The translations under genes and the position numbers were made by a program. From Treponema sp. (GTDB lineage Bacteria > Spirochaetota > Spirochaetia > Treponematales > Treponemataceae), in contig JAFUDX010000042.1 in NCBI GenBank assembly GCA_017464425.1, positions 48,057 through 112,056 on the forward strand: DNA of 64,000 nt, read 5' to 3'. The notes below the pieces were generated by a model that saw nothing but the letters and a program-made list of their open reading frames with translations, was not told the DNA's origin and searched no databases. How positions within the stretch are numbered: the first letter of the stretch is position 1; each line of letters begins with the position of its first letter. Below, in pieces: positions 43,449 through 51,886 of the stretch.

Positions 43449-44102
43449 TTAGCTTCTCCTTTCAATATTGCCACACGGATTCGATTTTGCTAACGCAAAA
43501 TCCGACAGTTCACAGTGGGAAATCGTTAGATTTCCCGAATCCGTGTGGCTGCTCGGGGGCGTTGCGGGGGTGTCCCCCGCAGAGGGGGTAGCGGAAAACC
43601 GCAGGTTTGGAGCGAGGGGGAGACTTCCCCCTTTTTGTCTTTTATTTGTCATGTTGTCGCGCAAATTTTCTTTTTTAAGACCTTTGAATTGCTTGTATTC
43701 CTTTGCCGTTTTTCCTGCCCATGCCTGTTGTATCGAACGCTCTGGATCCTGTAACTGTTCTAGCCGTTCTGCTCCGACTTGTGCAAGCCACAGTTTGAAA
43801 GGTTCGGCTTTTTTGGACGGAATGGACTGTATTATGCGGAATATGCCTTTTGTGTCGGCGAAATTTGTTTTTTGCAATCCGCCTGCCGTCTGTACGGAAA
43901 GGGGGGTGACAATTTGTCCCCATCCTTCGGAAAGCTCGGCATCGCGCTTTCTCATTTTTTTGATGTAGTCAGTGACATTTGCCGAATCCGTCAAAATCTG
44001 GACTACATCATGCACAGAGAAAAACCATTCTTCTTTTTCGTCATCCCACACCGAGCGGACAAGCTTGTCTTCAAAAAGCTTTATTGCGTTTGTTTTTGCC
44101 AT
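43449..44102 (-). CDS. BRO-N domain protein fused to repeat-derived C-terminus
   Basis: 217 residues. Residues 1-150 are a BRO-N type domain (KLVRSVWDDEKEEWFFSVHDVVQILTDS, FADTKGIFRIIQSIPSKKAEPFKLWLAQVG, EYKQFKGLKKENLRDNMTN), as in phage antirepressors and in accessory genes of hsd loci. After NMTN the frame enters repeat R2 (KGGSLPLAPNLRFSATPSAG) and then R1 (HTDSGNLTISHCELSDFALAKSNPCGN), so the last 60 or so residues come from inserted repeats and a native C-terminus was lost. Confidence 0.75.
   Translation of the reverse strand: MAKTNAIKLFEDKLVRSVWDDEKEEWFFSVHDVVQILTDSANVTDYIKKMRKRDAELSEGWGQIVTPLSVQTAGGLQKTNFADTKGIFRIIQSIPSKKAEPFKLWLAQVGAERLEQLQDPERSIQQAWAGKTAKEYKQFKGLKKENLRDNMTNKRQKGGSLPLAPNLRFSATPSAGDTPATPPSSHTDSGNLTISHCELSDFALAKSNPCGNIERRS
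43468..43549. repeat. R1 palindromic element, copy 2
   Basis: About 82 bases with GCCACACGGATTCG / CGAATCCGTGTGGC outer arms (14 bp) enclosing two hairpins: GATTTTGC-taac-GCAAAATC (43483-43502) and GGGAAATC-gtta-GATTTCCC (43517-43536). The whole folds into a cloverleaf-like three-way junction. It ends 19 bases before the hsdS start and supplies the C-terminus of the BRO-N protein. Confidence 0.75.
43555..43632 (+). repeat. Dispersed repeat family R2, copy C
   Basis: GGGGGCGTTGCGGGGGTGTCCCCCGC, GAGGGGGTAGCGGAAAACC, TTTGGAGCGAGGGGGAG, ACTTCCCCC. It is adjacent to R1 and lies inside the BRO-N reading frame. Confidence 0.65.
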
Positions 44103-44932
44103 AGTTTTTCTCCAATCCGCTTTTTCTCCCGCTCTTTTTCAATCTGCTTCACGCTTTTTTCTGGTGTAGGTAAATCTTCGGGCATGGTGCCGCCTAATTC
44201 TGCGATTGTCTGGCGGACTTTCTTGCCGACTTCGTAATGAGCCTGATTTGCGGCAGTTTTTCCTTGAATATGCTCGCGGCGAAGCTTTTCTTCTGTCTGT
44301 GTGGCGCGGAAAAGATTTGCGGCAAGCTCCGTACTGCCCATGTAATCAAGAATATCTTGATTCTTTCCCAAACCTTTGCGCTCTTTTATATCTTGCGCCT
44401 TAAGTCCATTATATAAGCCCATGTAACCGGCATTTTGAAAACGAGCATATTCCATCGGGGTTTTTACTCCTGCCTCATGGGCGGCATCTGCAAGCGCGGA
44501 ATTGTGGCGTTTCATTTCTTCCCGGATTGCAAGTCTTTTTTGTTCCTCGGTCAGTTGCTCATAATCTTCGATAAGTTCCTGCTGACGGGTTTTTACGGCA
44601 AAATATGTCTGTCCAAACGCAATTATTTCTTTGCGCGGGTCGCCGTTCATTACAATAAGATAGCAGGCATAGCGGGAAAGCATGAAATCTTCAACTTCTC
44701 TCTCCGCTCCTGAGCCAAGTGGAACCATTTTGCCAACCCCGGCAAAATGGTCTGAAACATTATGTCCGCTTTTTTCACAGGCAGTCTTTGCGCGTTCAAT
44801 AGCTTCTGCAAATCGCCGCCACTGCGAATACTCAAGAACTGGCTGCAATTCACGCGCATACCAAAATTCCTGTCCGAATTCGTTCGTATGCTTGATGTTC
44901 TCAAAAACTTCGTCGTTATTAAAACTAAACAT
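44081..44932 (-). CDS. dinD: DNA damage-inducible protein D homolog
   Basis: 283 residues; close match to DinD: FENIKHTNEFGQEFWYARELQPVLEYSQWRRFAEAIERAKTACEKSG near 10, YACYLIVMNGDPRKEIIAFGQTYFAVKTRQQEL near 88, and EYARFQNAGYMGLYNGLKAQDIKERKGL. E. coli DinD is an SOS protein that inhibits RecA activity. Placement in an hsd operon is common in gut bacteria. Stop overlaps the BRO-N start by 22 bases. A run of overlapping hairpins lies upstream. Confidence 0.88.
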   Translation of the reverse strand: MFSFNNDEVFENIKHTNEFGQEFWYARELQPVLEYSQWRRFAEAIERAKTACEKSGHNVSDHFAGVGKMVPLGSGAEREVEDFMLSRYACYLIVMNGDPRKEIIAFGQTYFAVKTRQQELIEDYEQLTEEQKRLAIREEMKRHNSALADAAHEAGVKTPMEYARFQNAGYMGLYNGLKAQDIKERKGLGKNQDILDYMGSTELAANLFRATQTEEKLRREHIQGKTAANQAHYEVGKKVRQTIAELGGTMPEDLPTPEKSVKQIEKEREKKRIGEKLWQKQTQ

Positions 44933-44960
44933 GAGCTCGTCCTCCTTTCAGTTTTGTTCA

Positions 44961-45013
44961 AGGTGAAAAATTTCCACCTCAAAATGCAACTTGAGGTCAA
45001 AATTTTTGACCTC
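44961..45013 (-). promoter_or_regulatory. Three mutually exclusive hairpins between hsdM and dinD
   Basis: Stem arms share sequence: AGGTG (44961-44965) with CACCT (44975-44979); ACCTCAA (44976-44982) with TTGAGGT (44991-44997); GAGGTCAAAA with TTTTGACCTC (44993-45013). Each arm can pair with two partners, so only non-neighbouring hairpins can form together. Attenuator-like arrangement inside the hsd operon; no T-run follows on the minus strand. Confidence 0.5.
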
Positions 45014-45019
45014 AAATCC

Positions 45020-46555
45020 CTACAATCCCAACTCCTTCAAATACCCCGCCATCTCTTTCTGCACTTCGCCCAGCTCGCTTTCTATGCTTGCGATATTCTG
45101 CTGAACCTGTCCGATGTCTATCAGTTCTTCTTCCTCAAAGGTGTCCACATAGCGCGGAATGTTCAGGTTGTAGTCATTTTCGCGGATGGTGTCGCGGCTC
45201 ACGACCGCGCTGTATTTTTCGACCGTCGCACGCTTTTGGTAAGTCTCTGTGATTTTTGCGATGTCCTCATCGCGCAGAAGGTTTTGGTTCTTGCCCTTTT
45301 CAAAATGGCCTTCGCCCGAAGCGTCGATAAAAAGCACATCATCGCGTGTACGGTTTTTCTTGAAAATCAGAATGCAGGCGGGAATGCCCGTGCCGTAAAA
45401 CAGGTTCGCAGGAAGCCCTATTACTGCGTCCAGCAGGTTGAAACGTTCGATGATTTCTTTTCTGATTTTGCCCTCGGCGGCTCCGCGGAACAGAACGCCG
45501 TGCGGAAGGACTATTCCCATTCTGCCGTTGTTGTCGTCAAGGCTGTAGAGCATGTGAAGGACAAAGGCATAGTCGCCCTTGGAGCTTGGCGGCACTCCCC
45601 ACGCAAAACGGCCGTAAGGGTCGAGCGACGGCGACATCTTTTCTTTTTTCTTTTCGTCCTCGCCTTCCGTGTGCGGCAAAAATCCCGAGTCCCACTTGTC
45701 AAGGCTGAACGGCGGATTTGCCACCACCACCTGAAACTTCATCAGCCTGTCGTTTTCAAGCGTCTGCGGATTTGAAAGCGTGTCGCCCTGATAGATTTTC
45801 GCATCGTCCACGCCGTGCAAAAACATATTCATCGTGCAGAGCGCCCAAGTCTGCGCATTTGCCTCCTGCCCGTACACCGCGCACTTTCCGTTCGGAACTT
45901 CCTTGTAGGCTTTGAGCAAAAGACCGCCCGAACCGCAGGTTGGGTCATAAATGCGGTCATTTTCCTTTGGCTGAACAAGCAGCGCAAGCAGACGCGATAC
46001 CTGGCTCGGCGTAAAGAACTCGCCGCCCTTCTTTCCCGCGTCGGAAGCGAAGTTTGCAATCATATACTCATACGCGTCGCCGATGATGTCTGCGGAAGAA
46101 AGCTGGCTTGGATGCAGGTCAAGCTCCGCAAAGTCTTCAAGCAGATTTTTGAGAATCGCGTTCTTATCCTTCTGATTGCCAAAGTCCACCTGCGAGTTAA
46201 AGTCAATCGCACGGAACACATTTCGCAATTTTGCCGCGTTTTTCTCTTCAATATGGGAGAGTGCGACATTTATTTTCTGTCCGATGTCCGGCGCGCTCCT
46301 GTTCTGATACAGATAGTCAAAAGAAGAATCCTCGTCCACCGCAAACCGTTCGCGACTCATCGCCCGCTCAATGCGCTCCGCGTTCCCGCCATACTGAGAG
46401 GCATACTCCTCGCGCTTTTCTGCCGTTACATCGCTCAGATATTTTACGAACAGCATGGAAAGAATGTAGTCCTTGTAGCGCGAGCTGTCGATTTTTCCGC
46501 GGAAAGTGTCGCACGCCTTCCACAAAGTCTTTTCGATGTCGTTTTTTGTCGTCAT
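45020..46555 (-). CDS. hsdM: Type I restriction methyltransferase M subunit
   Basis: 511 residues. N-terminal helical domain (LWKACDTFRGKIDSSRYKDYILSMLFVKYLSD), SAM-binding motif I YDPTCGSGGLLLKAY near 208, catalytic NPPF near 280, and a C-terminal part with GLPANLFYGTGIPACILIFKKN. It makes N6-methyladenine at sites chosen by HsdS and is required for restriction by HsdR. KilA-N gene lies just upstream, dinD 87 bases downstream. Confidence 0.95.
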   Translation of the reverse strand: MTTKNDIEKTLWKACDTFRGKIDSSRYKDYILSMLFVKYLSDVTAEKREEYASQYGGNAERIERAMSRERFAVDEDSSFDYLYQNRSAPDIGQKINVALSHIEEKNAAKLRNVFRAIDFNSQVDFGNQKDKNAILKNLLEDFAELDLHPSQLSSADIIGDAYEYMIANFASDAGKKGGEFFTPSQVSRLLALLVQPKENDRIYDPTCGSGGLLLKAYKEVPNGKCAVYGQEANAQTWALCTMNMFLHGVDDAKIYQGDTLSNPQTLENDRLMKFQVVVANPPFSLDKWDSGFLPHTEGEDEKKKEKMSPSLDPYGRFAWGVPPSSKGDYAFVLHMLYSLDDNNGRMGIVLPHGVLFRGAAEGKIRKEIIERFNLLDAVIGLPANLFYGTGIPACILIFKKNRTRDDVLFIDASGEGHFEKGKNQNLLRDEDIAKITETYQKRATVEKYSAVVSRDTIRENDYNLNIPRYVDTFEEEELIDIGQVQQNIASIESELGEVQKEMAGYLKELGL

Positions 46556-46556
46556 T

Positions 46557-47408
46557 TTATTTCTCCTCGTCTTTGACAGTCTGTATATTTTCTGACAGAA
46601 GTTTTCTGTCCTCTATGTTTTCCAGAATTTTCATCTGCTGGATTGCGATTTTGTTCAGTTTTTCAAGCCGCTCGCTCTGCGGAAGTCCATCGTTGATAAA
46701 CACGGCATTCAAGTTTTCCATATTGGAAAGACATATAAGCTGATTGATTGTCGCATAGTCACGGATATTTCCTTTTAGGTCGGGATTTTTCTCTCGCCAT
46801 TGCTTTGCCGTCAGACCGAACAGAGCGACGTTGAGCATATCGGCTTCATCAGCGTACACAAAGGATTTTTGTGCAGGCGTAAGCTCCGGAGGAATGAGAT
46901 TCTGCTTGATTGCGTTGGTGTGAATATGATAGTTGATTTTTGCAAGCTCGCGTTTTGCGCTCCAGCCTATAAGTTTCTGCTCCTCATCTTTAAGCCGTTG
47001 GTATTCTCGAATAAGATAATACTTAAACTCAGGACTTAGCCAGGAGCCGAATTCAAACGCAATGTCCTTGTGCGCATATGTTCCGCCGTAGCGACCGGCA
47101 CTTGAAATAATCCCGATGGCATTCGTGCGCTCAATCCACTGTTTTGCGGAAAGCACATAGCCGTTGCTTCCCGCGTTGAATCTAATGTTACTGAATTCCG
47201 TAAGATTAAAATCAGGGTTGTTTATCTGCTCCCAAATGCCAAGAAAGTCAATCGCAAACCGCGTGCTGAGCCTGTGCGAGATGACAAGCCCTGTGTTTTC
47301 CGCATTCTTGAATTTTGCCATATCAGTAAGACTTACATAGTCCTCGCTCTGATTTTTGACGACAGAAATTGTGCTGCCTTCAACTTCAATTTTGCTTGTT
47401 TTTGCCAT
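46557..47408 (-). CDS. KilA-N domain protein
   Basis: 283 residues. A KilA-N domain (EDYVSLTDMAKFKNAENTGLVISHRLSTRFAIDFLGIWEQINNPDF, TYAHKDIAFEFGSWLSPEFKYYLIREYQRL) with C-terminal coiled-coil-like segment (SERLEKLNKIAIQQMKILENIE). KilA-N occurs in phage proteins and in bacterial hsd loci as an accessory gene. The ATG at 47408 follows CTGGAGG and is preferred over the upstream 47471 codon, which lies inside hsdS. Confidence 0.8.
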   Translation of the reverse strand: MAKTSKIEVEGSTISVVKNQSEDYVSLTDMAKFKNAENTGLVISHRLSTRFAIDFLGIWEQINNPDFNLTEFSNIRFNAGSNGYVLSAKQWIERTNAIGIISSAGRYGGTYAHKDIAFEFGSWLSPEFKYYLIREYQRLKDEEQKLIGWSAKRELAKINYHIHTNAIKQNLIPPELTPAQKSFVYADEADMLNVALFGLTAKQWREKNPDLKGNIRDYATINQLICLSNMENLNAVFINDGLPQSERLEKLNKIAIQQMKILENIEDRKLLSENIQTVKDEEK

Positions 47409-47422
47409 TTTACACCTCCAGA

Positions 47423-48613
47423 TTATATTTTTACCCGTATCGAACCTATAAGCAGTTTTTGCATGAGCCATTGTTTTTGCTTTCGATATTCCGTCGCAAG
47501 GGAACGGAGCAAAGTGATTTCTTTTTTTGCGCAGGCGAGGAATGAGGCGATTTTCTCTTGTTCGGAAAGAGATGGAAGGTAAATTTTCTGCTTTTTCAAT
47601 ACATCGTATTTTACGCTTCTTCCATCTCTCACACCTTCAACAGCTGGAGCCATAATCTGTTTTATAAATCTGTCTGTGTGAAACAATTCATATAAATATA
47701 CAGATGCACATTTCATTTTAGGGCGAAGAACAATATACGCGGGACTGACGATGCCGTCTTGATTTGCAATTTCCAAGCCGCCCTCAAAAGTCCTCAAATG
47801 AATGATGAAGTCGCCTCTTCGTACAAATTTGTAGTGTCCTAAACTTTCCCGGTCATAAATAATATCGCGTCCAGAATCATCGCGTAAAACAGTTCCAGTT
47901 CCCTGAACGATTGTCAAAACTGCACTGTCAGAATGATTTTTTTCACTCACTTCATCGAAAAGAGTTTCTATTCTTATTCCCTGTGAAAGATGTTGCTCTT
48001 TTTTCCCCATTACATCTTCAATCAGCTTTTTGACATAAAAAGAATATGCCAGCTCTTTTTCCGCAACCAATTTTTCGGTCAGCTCAATCGCCTTGCCCCA
48101 CGCAGAAAGAACCTCCGCAATTTTTTTCTGCTCGGCAAGCGGAGGAAACGGCAGCAATAACTCACCCAAAATTTCTTGATTCAAGTTTGAAATATTGGAT
48201 CCACGCGCATCCTTTTTTAATTTTTGTCGCAAGAATCCCGCATCAATCAAGTTCTCTATGTAATACGCTGTTGTCGCCTCAGACTTCAGTCGCCCGCGAA
48301 TACAAAAACCGCTGTAAGTCGCATGGTCAAAATCTTCACCGATTATAACGCAACGCCCGACCAATTCCTTGCTTCCGTTGGAACGCACAAAAACCAAATC
48401 ATCTTTTTTCAATAAATAATCATCATCGGGAAAATCTGTCAGACAGATTTCATCAAGTTCCGAAACATCACGGATTATCTTTTTATTCTTAAAATTGCCA
48501 ACTCCAAGAAAACTCAGCCGTTTTCCATTCGGATTTTGCGAAAAATTCAACCCATTCTTAAAATCGAGCAAGTTCCCCAGCTGTTCTTCTTTCCATCCAT
48601 CCGGCAGTATCAT
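47423..48613 (-). CDS. hsdS: Type I restriction specificity subunit (full length, second)
   Basis: 396 residues. TRD1 (LPDGWKEEQLGNLLDFKNG), central region LAEQKKIAEVLSAWGKAIELTEKLVAEKELAYSFYVKKL, TRD2, and C-terminal region LSEQEKIASFLACAKKEITLLRSL ending LLIGSIRVKI, nearly the same end as the first hsdS. The two TRDs differ from those at 42213, so a different target is expected. Starts inside the stop of the next-upstream hsdS-like gene (ATGA overlap). Confidence 0.92.
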   Translation of the reverse strand: MILPDGWKEEQLGNLLDFKNGLNFSQNPNGKRLSFLGVGNFKNKKIIRDVSELDEICLTDFPDDDYLLKKDDLVFVRSNGSKELVGRCVIIGEDFDHATYSGFCIRGRLKSEATTAYYIENLIDAGFLRQKLKKDARGSNISNLNQEILGELLLPFPPLAEQKKIAEVLSAWGKAIELTEKLVAEKELAYSFYVKKLIEDVMGKKEQHLSQGIRIETLFDEVSEKNHSDSAVLTIVQGTGTVLRDDSGRDIIYDRESLGHYKFVRRGDFIIHLRTFEGGLEIANQDGIVSPAYIVLRPKMKCASVYLYELFHTDRFIKQIMAPAVEGVRDGRSVKYDVLKKQKIYLPSLSEQEKIASFLACAKKEITLLRSLATEYRKQKQWLMQKLLIGSIRVKI

Positions 48614-49299
48614 TTCTCTCGTCTCCTCTCAATATTGCCACGCGGATTCGATTTTGCTAACGCAAAATCCGCATATTCACACTGGAAAATCGTTAGATTT
48701 TCCGAATCCGTGTGGCAATTTTCATTTTCCACCTTCCGCTGCATTTTCTCCAAGCACGCTTGATAAAACTTCTCTTTCTCTTCCCTCAGCCGGTTCAGCA
48801 ACTCCAGCTCCTTCCGTGCCGCAAGGTTGAAATCCGCAATCCGCCGCTGATTCTCCAAACTCGGCAACGCAAGCTCCATGTCGCAAAAATACTGCGGTTT
48901 TATCGCCGCAAGCATGTTGCCCGCACTGTTCACAAAAATGTCCTTTTTGATTTCCGCCGTGTTCAGATACCAGAAAAGATATTCTGGAAGGATTTTTTTC
49001 CGCTCGCACCTGATGATGACAAAGTTTGACGAAACGACCATACCCGAAGTCTGTTCGTCTATCAGAATCGCGGTGTACGGGCTGCTCGTGCGTACAATTA
49101 TGTCGCCCTTATGCGTCAGATATTCGGGATTCAGCGGTTCTTTTGCGTCAAAGACATCGAGCGTCTGCATATTCAGCGTCGCGTCATCGTTGAAGGACTT
49201 TAGATTGAGAAGCGAATAACGATTTTCTGTTTTTTCACGCGCAAGTTTCCGAGAAAGAATCAGCCCCGTCCGCACTTCCGCGCAATCTGATAATTTCAA
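48610..49299 (-). CDS. Half-length HsdS-like protein with repeat-derived tail
   Basis: 229 residues: one target-recognition domain (KLSDCAEVRTGLILSRKLA, ...KPQYFCDMELALPSLENQRRIADFNLAARKELELLNRLREEKEKFYQACLEKM), so about half an HsdS. It could act as a homodimer-like half subunit. After QRKVENE the frame enters repeat R1 (NCHTDSENLTIFQCEYADFALAKSNPRGN), so the final 30 or so residues are repeat-coded. Start is TTG at 49299 with AGG upstream; TTGACG-16-TATAAT lies 45-72 bases above. First gene of the hsd operon. Confidence 0.75.
   Translation of the reverse strand: MKLSDCAEVRTGLILSRKLAREKTENRYSLLNLKSFNDDATLNMQTLDVFDAKEPLNPEYLTHKGDIIVRTSSPYTAILIDEQTSGMVVSSNFVIIRCERKKILPEYLFWYLNTAEIKKDIFVNSAGNMLAAIKPQYFCDMELALPSLENQRRIADFNLAARKELELLNRLREEKEKFYQACLEKMQRKVENENCHTDSENLTIFQCEYADFALAKSNPRGNIERRREK
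48635..48717. repeat. R1 palindromic element, copy 3
   Basis: TTGCCACGCGGATTCG / CGAATCCGTGTGGCAA arms enclose two hairpins: GATTTTGC-taac-GCAAAATC and GGAAAATC-gtta-GATTTTCC. One mismatch in the outer stem (GC for AC) relative to copy 2, while compensated changes in the second hairpin keep pairing. Like copy 2 it ends about 20 bases before an hsdS start. Confidence 0.75.
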
Positions 49300-49343
49300 G
49301 TTTACCTCAGTAGTCGATGTTATTTTATCACCATTACAATTAA

Positions 49344-49371
49344 ATTATAATAGAGAGCAACATTTCGTCAA
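49344..49371 (-). promoter_or_regulatory. hsd operon promoter
   Basis: TTGACG (49366-49371 on the minus strand), 16-base spacer, TATAAT (49344-49349). Predicted start near 49337 gives a leader of about 38 bases before the TTG start of the first hsdS-like gene. No other comparable promoter is visible within the operon. Confidence 0.7.
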
Positions 49372-49422
49372 TCTAAATAAAATGTTATGGATGAAAAATA
49401 ACTGCAAGAAGTAATAGCCCTA

Positions 49423-50286
49423 TCACTTAGATATTTCATTTTTCCCAAACACAAATCTTCCGCCCGCGTCGCGAATCATCCCCTCTTCCACGAGCTTTTC
49501 CGCCGCCGTTGCAAGCCGCGCCAAATCAATCTGCTCGCTTTCGGCGATTTCTTCAAGCGTAAGCCCTGCCCCGCCGTTCCCGATTTTCGTGAGCTGTCGC
49601 AAAATTGCGCCGCGCGCCTGACGGAGAGAACCTGCGAATGCACTCTGCTTGGCGTAGGACTTGCTTTTCCGCGACGGGTTTTCACCGCGCTTTTTCAAGT
49701 CCGCGCCGTAATCCATAAGCGCGTAGTACCAAAGACGAGGATTTGAGCGGTCAAGCGTCGCCTCTACGAGCGGGAGAATGTCGGAATCGGAAACTTCGTC
49801 GGCTTCAAAAAAGAAATGGATGAACACGGAGCGGATATTCGTCTCGATGAACGCTTCCGCCTTGTTGAACGCAAAGGCCGCAATCGCCCGCGCCGTGTAC
49901 GCGCCGATTCCGGGAAGCGCGTCGAGGCTTTCCGCGTCGCTCGGAACAACGCCGCCATGCTCCGCGCAAATGGTACGGCTCGCCTCGTGCAGAAACTTCG
50001 CGCGACGGTTGTAGCCAAGCCCGTTCCACAGCGAAAGCACCTCGGAAAGCTCCGCGCCCGCCACGCTCTGCACCGTAGGAAAACGCAAAAGCCATGCCTC
50101 GTATTTTTCGACCACCCGCACTGTCTGCGTCTGCTGCAACATGAACTCGCTCACCATAATCGCATACGGGTCGCTCGTCGCACGCCACGGAAACACGCGT
50201 CCATTCTTGCGGAAGTGCGCCCAGATTGTCTCGCGGAAAGCTGTGATTTGAGAAGAAGTGAGTTCAATTGGCTGGGGAGTTTTCAT
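49423..50286 (-). CDS. mutY: MutY-like adenine DNA glycosylase (short form)
   Basis: 287 residues. HhH-GPD core: FPWRATSDPYAIMVSEFMLQQTQTVRVVEKYEAWLLRFP with the catalytic Glu in SEFMLQQT, and LPGIGAYTARAIAAFAFNKAEAFIETNIRSVFIHFFF, the HhH and catalytic Asp region (E/D shift at FIETNI). The family normally ends in a cysteine cluster for 4Fe-4S and a MutT-like domain; here neither is present. The C-terminus instead carries a winged-helix-like LTLEEIAESEQIDLARLATAAEKLVEEGMIRD. Possibly coupled to the upstream lipoprotein gene (22-base gap). Confidence 0.8.
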   Translation of the reverse strand: MKTPQPIELTSSQITAFRETIWAHFRKNGRVFPWRATSDPYAIMVSEFMLQQTQTVRVVEKYEAWLLRFPTVQSVAGAELSEVLSLWNGLGYNRRAKFLHEASRTICAEHGGVVPSDAESLDALPGIGAYTARAIAAFAFNKAEAFIETNIRSVFIHFFFEADEVSDSDILPLVEATLDRSNPRLWYYALMDYGADLKKRGENPSRKSKSYAKQSAFAGSLRQARGAILRQLTKIGNGGAGLTLEEIAESEQIDLARLATAAEKLVEEGMIRDAGGRFVFGKNEISK

Positions 50287-50308
50287 TCCCTTATACTATC
50301 ATGACGCA

Positions 50309-51880
50309 CTAATACAAATAATTCGATTCTTTGGCTTTGGAGATGCCGTCTTGCTCCCACTTTGCGCCGCCGAGTTTGTCGAATTCTTCAAGCCATGCGC
50401 TCCAGTCGCTTTTTGTGAGCGGGCGTTTTCCAGTGACGAAATCGAGGACTCCCTGCTCGTAGAAGGTTTTCAGTTCGGTGCTGGGCGCGGGAAGTGTGTC
50501 TGAGCCGGTAGCGTTCATCCATGACTTCTGCTGCATTTCGCGGAGTACGGTGAGCGCGCTCATTGTTTTGTGGCTCACTTCGGTAGTGTAGGTCGGGTAG
50601 CGGCTGATAAGTTCTGCGTCGCTGTGCCAGAAGACCATTGTGCGGAGCTGCAAAAGCGGCTGCTGTGCGTTTTTTGCGAAGCTTTTTGCGGGGTCGGGGA
50701 TTCCTTCTGCCACGGGGATGTGGTTTTCGTCGAACACATAGTTCACGCCTTCTTCGCCCCAGCCGAAGAGATAATAGCCCTCGTCGCTCACCATCCATTC
50801 AAGCAGGGCGGCGATGAGCGGTGCTTTGCCTTCTTTTTCGGCGCGCTTTGAGATGACGAGCGTGGTGTACGGAATCGTGTACACGCCCACCGCGCTTTTT
50901 CCGTCCGGCCCTGTCGGCGGGTCAATGACAATCCATGAGCCTTCGGGGAATTTTCGGTCAAAGGGCGCGTAGTTTGATTCGGAAGCGTATGCGCTGTTCT
51001 GCTCGCGCATGATGCCAAATCTGCCCGATTTCCATGCGGCGCGGAAGCCGTCTTTTTTGTAGCCGAGCCAGTTCGGGTCGATGATTCTCTCGCTCTGCAT
51101 GGTAGCGACGGTGGCGAGCGCGTCAAAATACGCGGGTTTTCGCACATTCAAGCCCGCCTCGCTTTCGGTCATGTTCCAAGTTCCGCTCACACCGTACGCG
51201 CCGAAAATCGGGTCAAGGCGACGGCCAAGCCCCTCTTCGTAGTTGTTGATTTCCAAGAACGCGCCGTAGCCGTAGGTGTCGTTTTTACCGTTGCCATCGG
51301 GGTCTTTGAAAGTGAACGCGCGCATGACATTCAGATAGTCGTCGATTGTCTTCGGCACGGAAAGCCCCAGATTGTCGAGCCAGTCCTTGCGAATCAGAAC
51401 GCCCTCATTTTTCTGGATTTTTCCGCCCGGAGTCGAGAATCCGTAGCATTTTCCGTTGAAAGTGGCGAATCGTCGGGAAGTCTCGTTGTACATTTTTTCG
51501 GTTCGGTTGGGCATGAGGGGATACAGGTCGTCAACCTGCATAATCAAGCCCTTTTTCACAAGGTTCATCAGCGACTCGCGGTGCACAATCACCATATCGG
51601 GAAGCATGTCGCCGTCCGCAGCCGCATTCACCTTTACCGTCTGGTCGGCGACGGCCAGTGGGAGCATGGTAAGCTCAAGGTTGATGCCGAATTTCTCGCG
51701 GATAATCTTATAGGCAGCCCAGTCCGCAGGCGGAGAACCTGCCTCAGAAACAGAAGGGTCATACCAAAAAGTAACAGTCACCGGATTGTCCGCCGTAGGA
51801 TGCAGTTCAGGAATCTTGTCGCGGCATCCCGAAAACAGAGCCACACAAACCGTGATAAGGGAAAAAAGAGTGCGTTTCAT
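50309..51880 (-). CDS. Solute-binding lipoprotein (ABC transporter type, orphan)
   Basis: 523 residues. The signal peptide ends in LFSGC, a lipobox, so it is membrane-anchored outside. The rest fits a family 1 extracellular solute-binding protein (FWYDPSVSEAGSPPADWAAYKIIREKFGINLELTMLP, DMVIVHRESLMNLVKKGLIMQVDDLYPLMP), the LplA/LipO-type oligosaccharide group. No permease or ATPase gene lies near, so it may feed a transporter elsewhere. TATAAT at 51887-51892 ends 6 bases before the ATG at 51880; the upstream extension is above the promoter. Confidence 0.8.
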   Translation of the reverse strand: MKRTLFSLITVCVALFSGCRDKIPELHPTADNPVTVTFWYDPSVSEAGSPPADWAAYKIIREKFGINLELTMLPLAVADQTVKVNAAADGDMLPDMVIVHRESLMNLVKKGLIMQVDDLYPLMPNRTEKMYNETSRRFATFNGKCYGFSTPGGKIQKNEGVLIRKDWLDNLGLSVPKTIDDYLNVMRAFTFKDPDGNGKNDTYGYGAFLEINNYEEGLGRRLDPIFGAYGVSGTWNMTESEAGLNVRKPAYFDALATVATMQSERIIDPNWLGYKKDGFRAAWKSGRFGIMREQNSAYASESNYAPFDRKFPEGSWIVIDPPTGPDGKSAVGVYTIPYTTLVISKRAEKEGKAPLIAALLEWMVSDEGYYLFGWGEEGVNYVFDENHIPVAEGIPDPAKSFAKNAQQPLLQLRTMVFWHSDAELISRYPTYTTEVSHKTMSALTVLREMQQKSWMNATGSDTLPAPSTELKTFYEQGVLDFVTGKRPLTKSDWSAWLEEFDKLGGAKWEQDGISKAKESNYLY

Positions 51881-51886
51881 TCTTCT

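Noticed and set aside
44762..46576. Long plus-strand frames opposite hsdM (44762-45775 and 45815-46576)
   Set aside because: Shadows of the hsdM reading frame; the encoded Arg/His-rich sequence matches nothing.
43449..47408. Prophage, suggested by KilA-N and BRO-N genes
   Set aside because: No integrase, capsid or other phage gene is near; these domains are common accessory parts of hsd operons.
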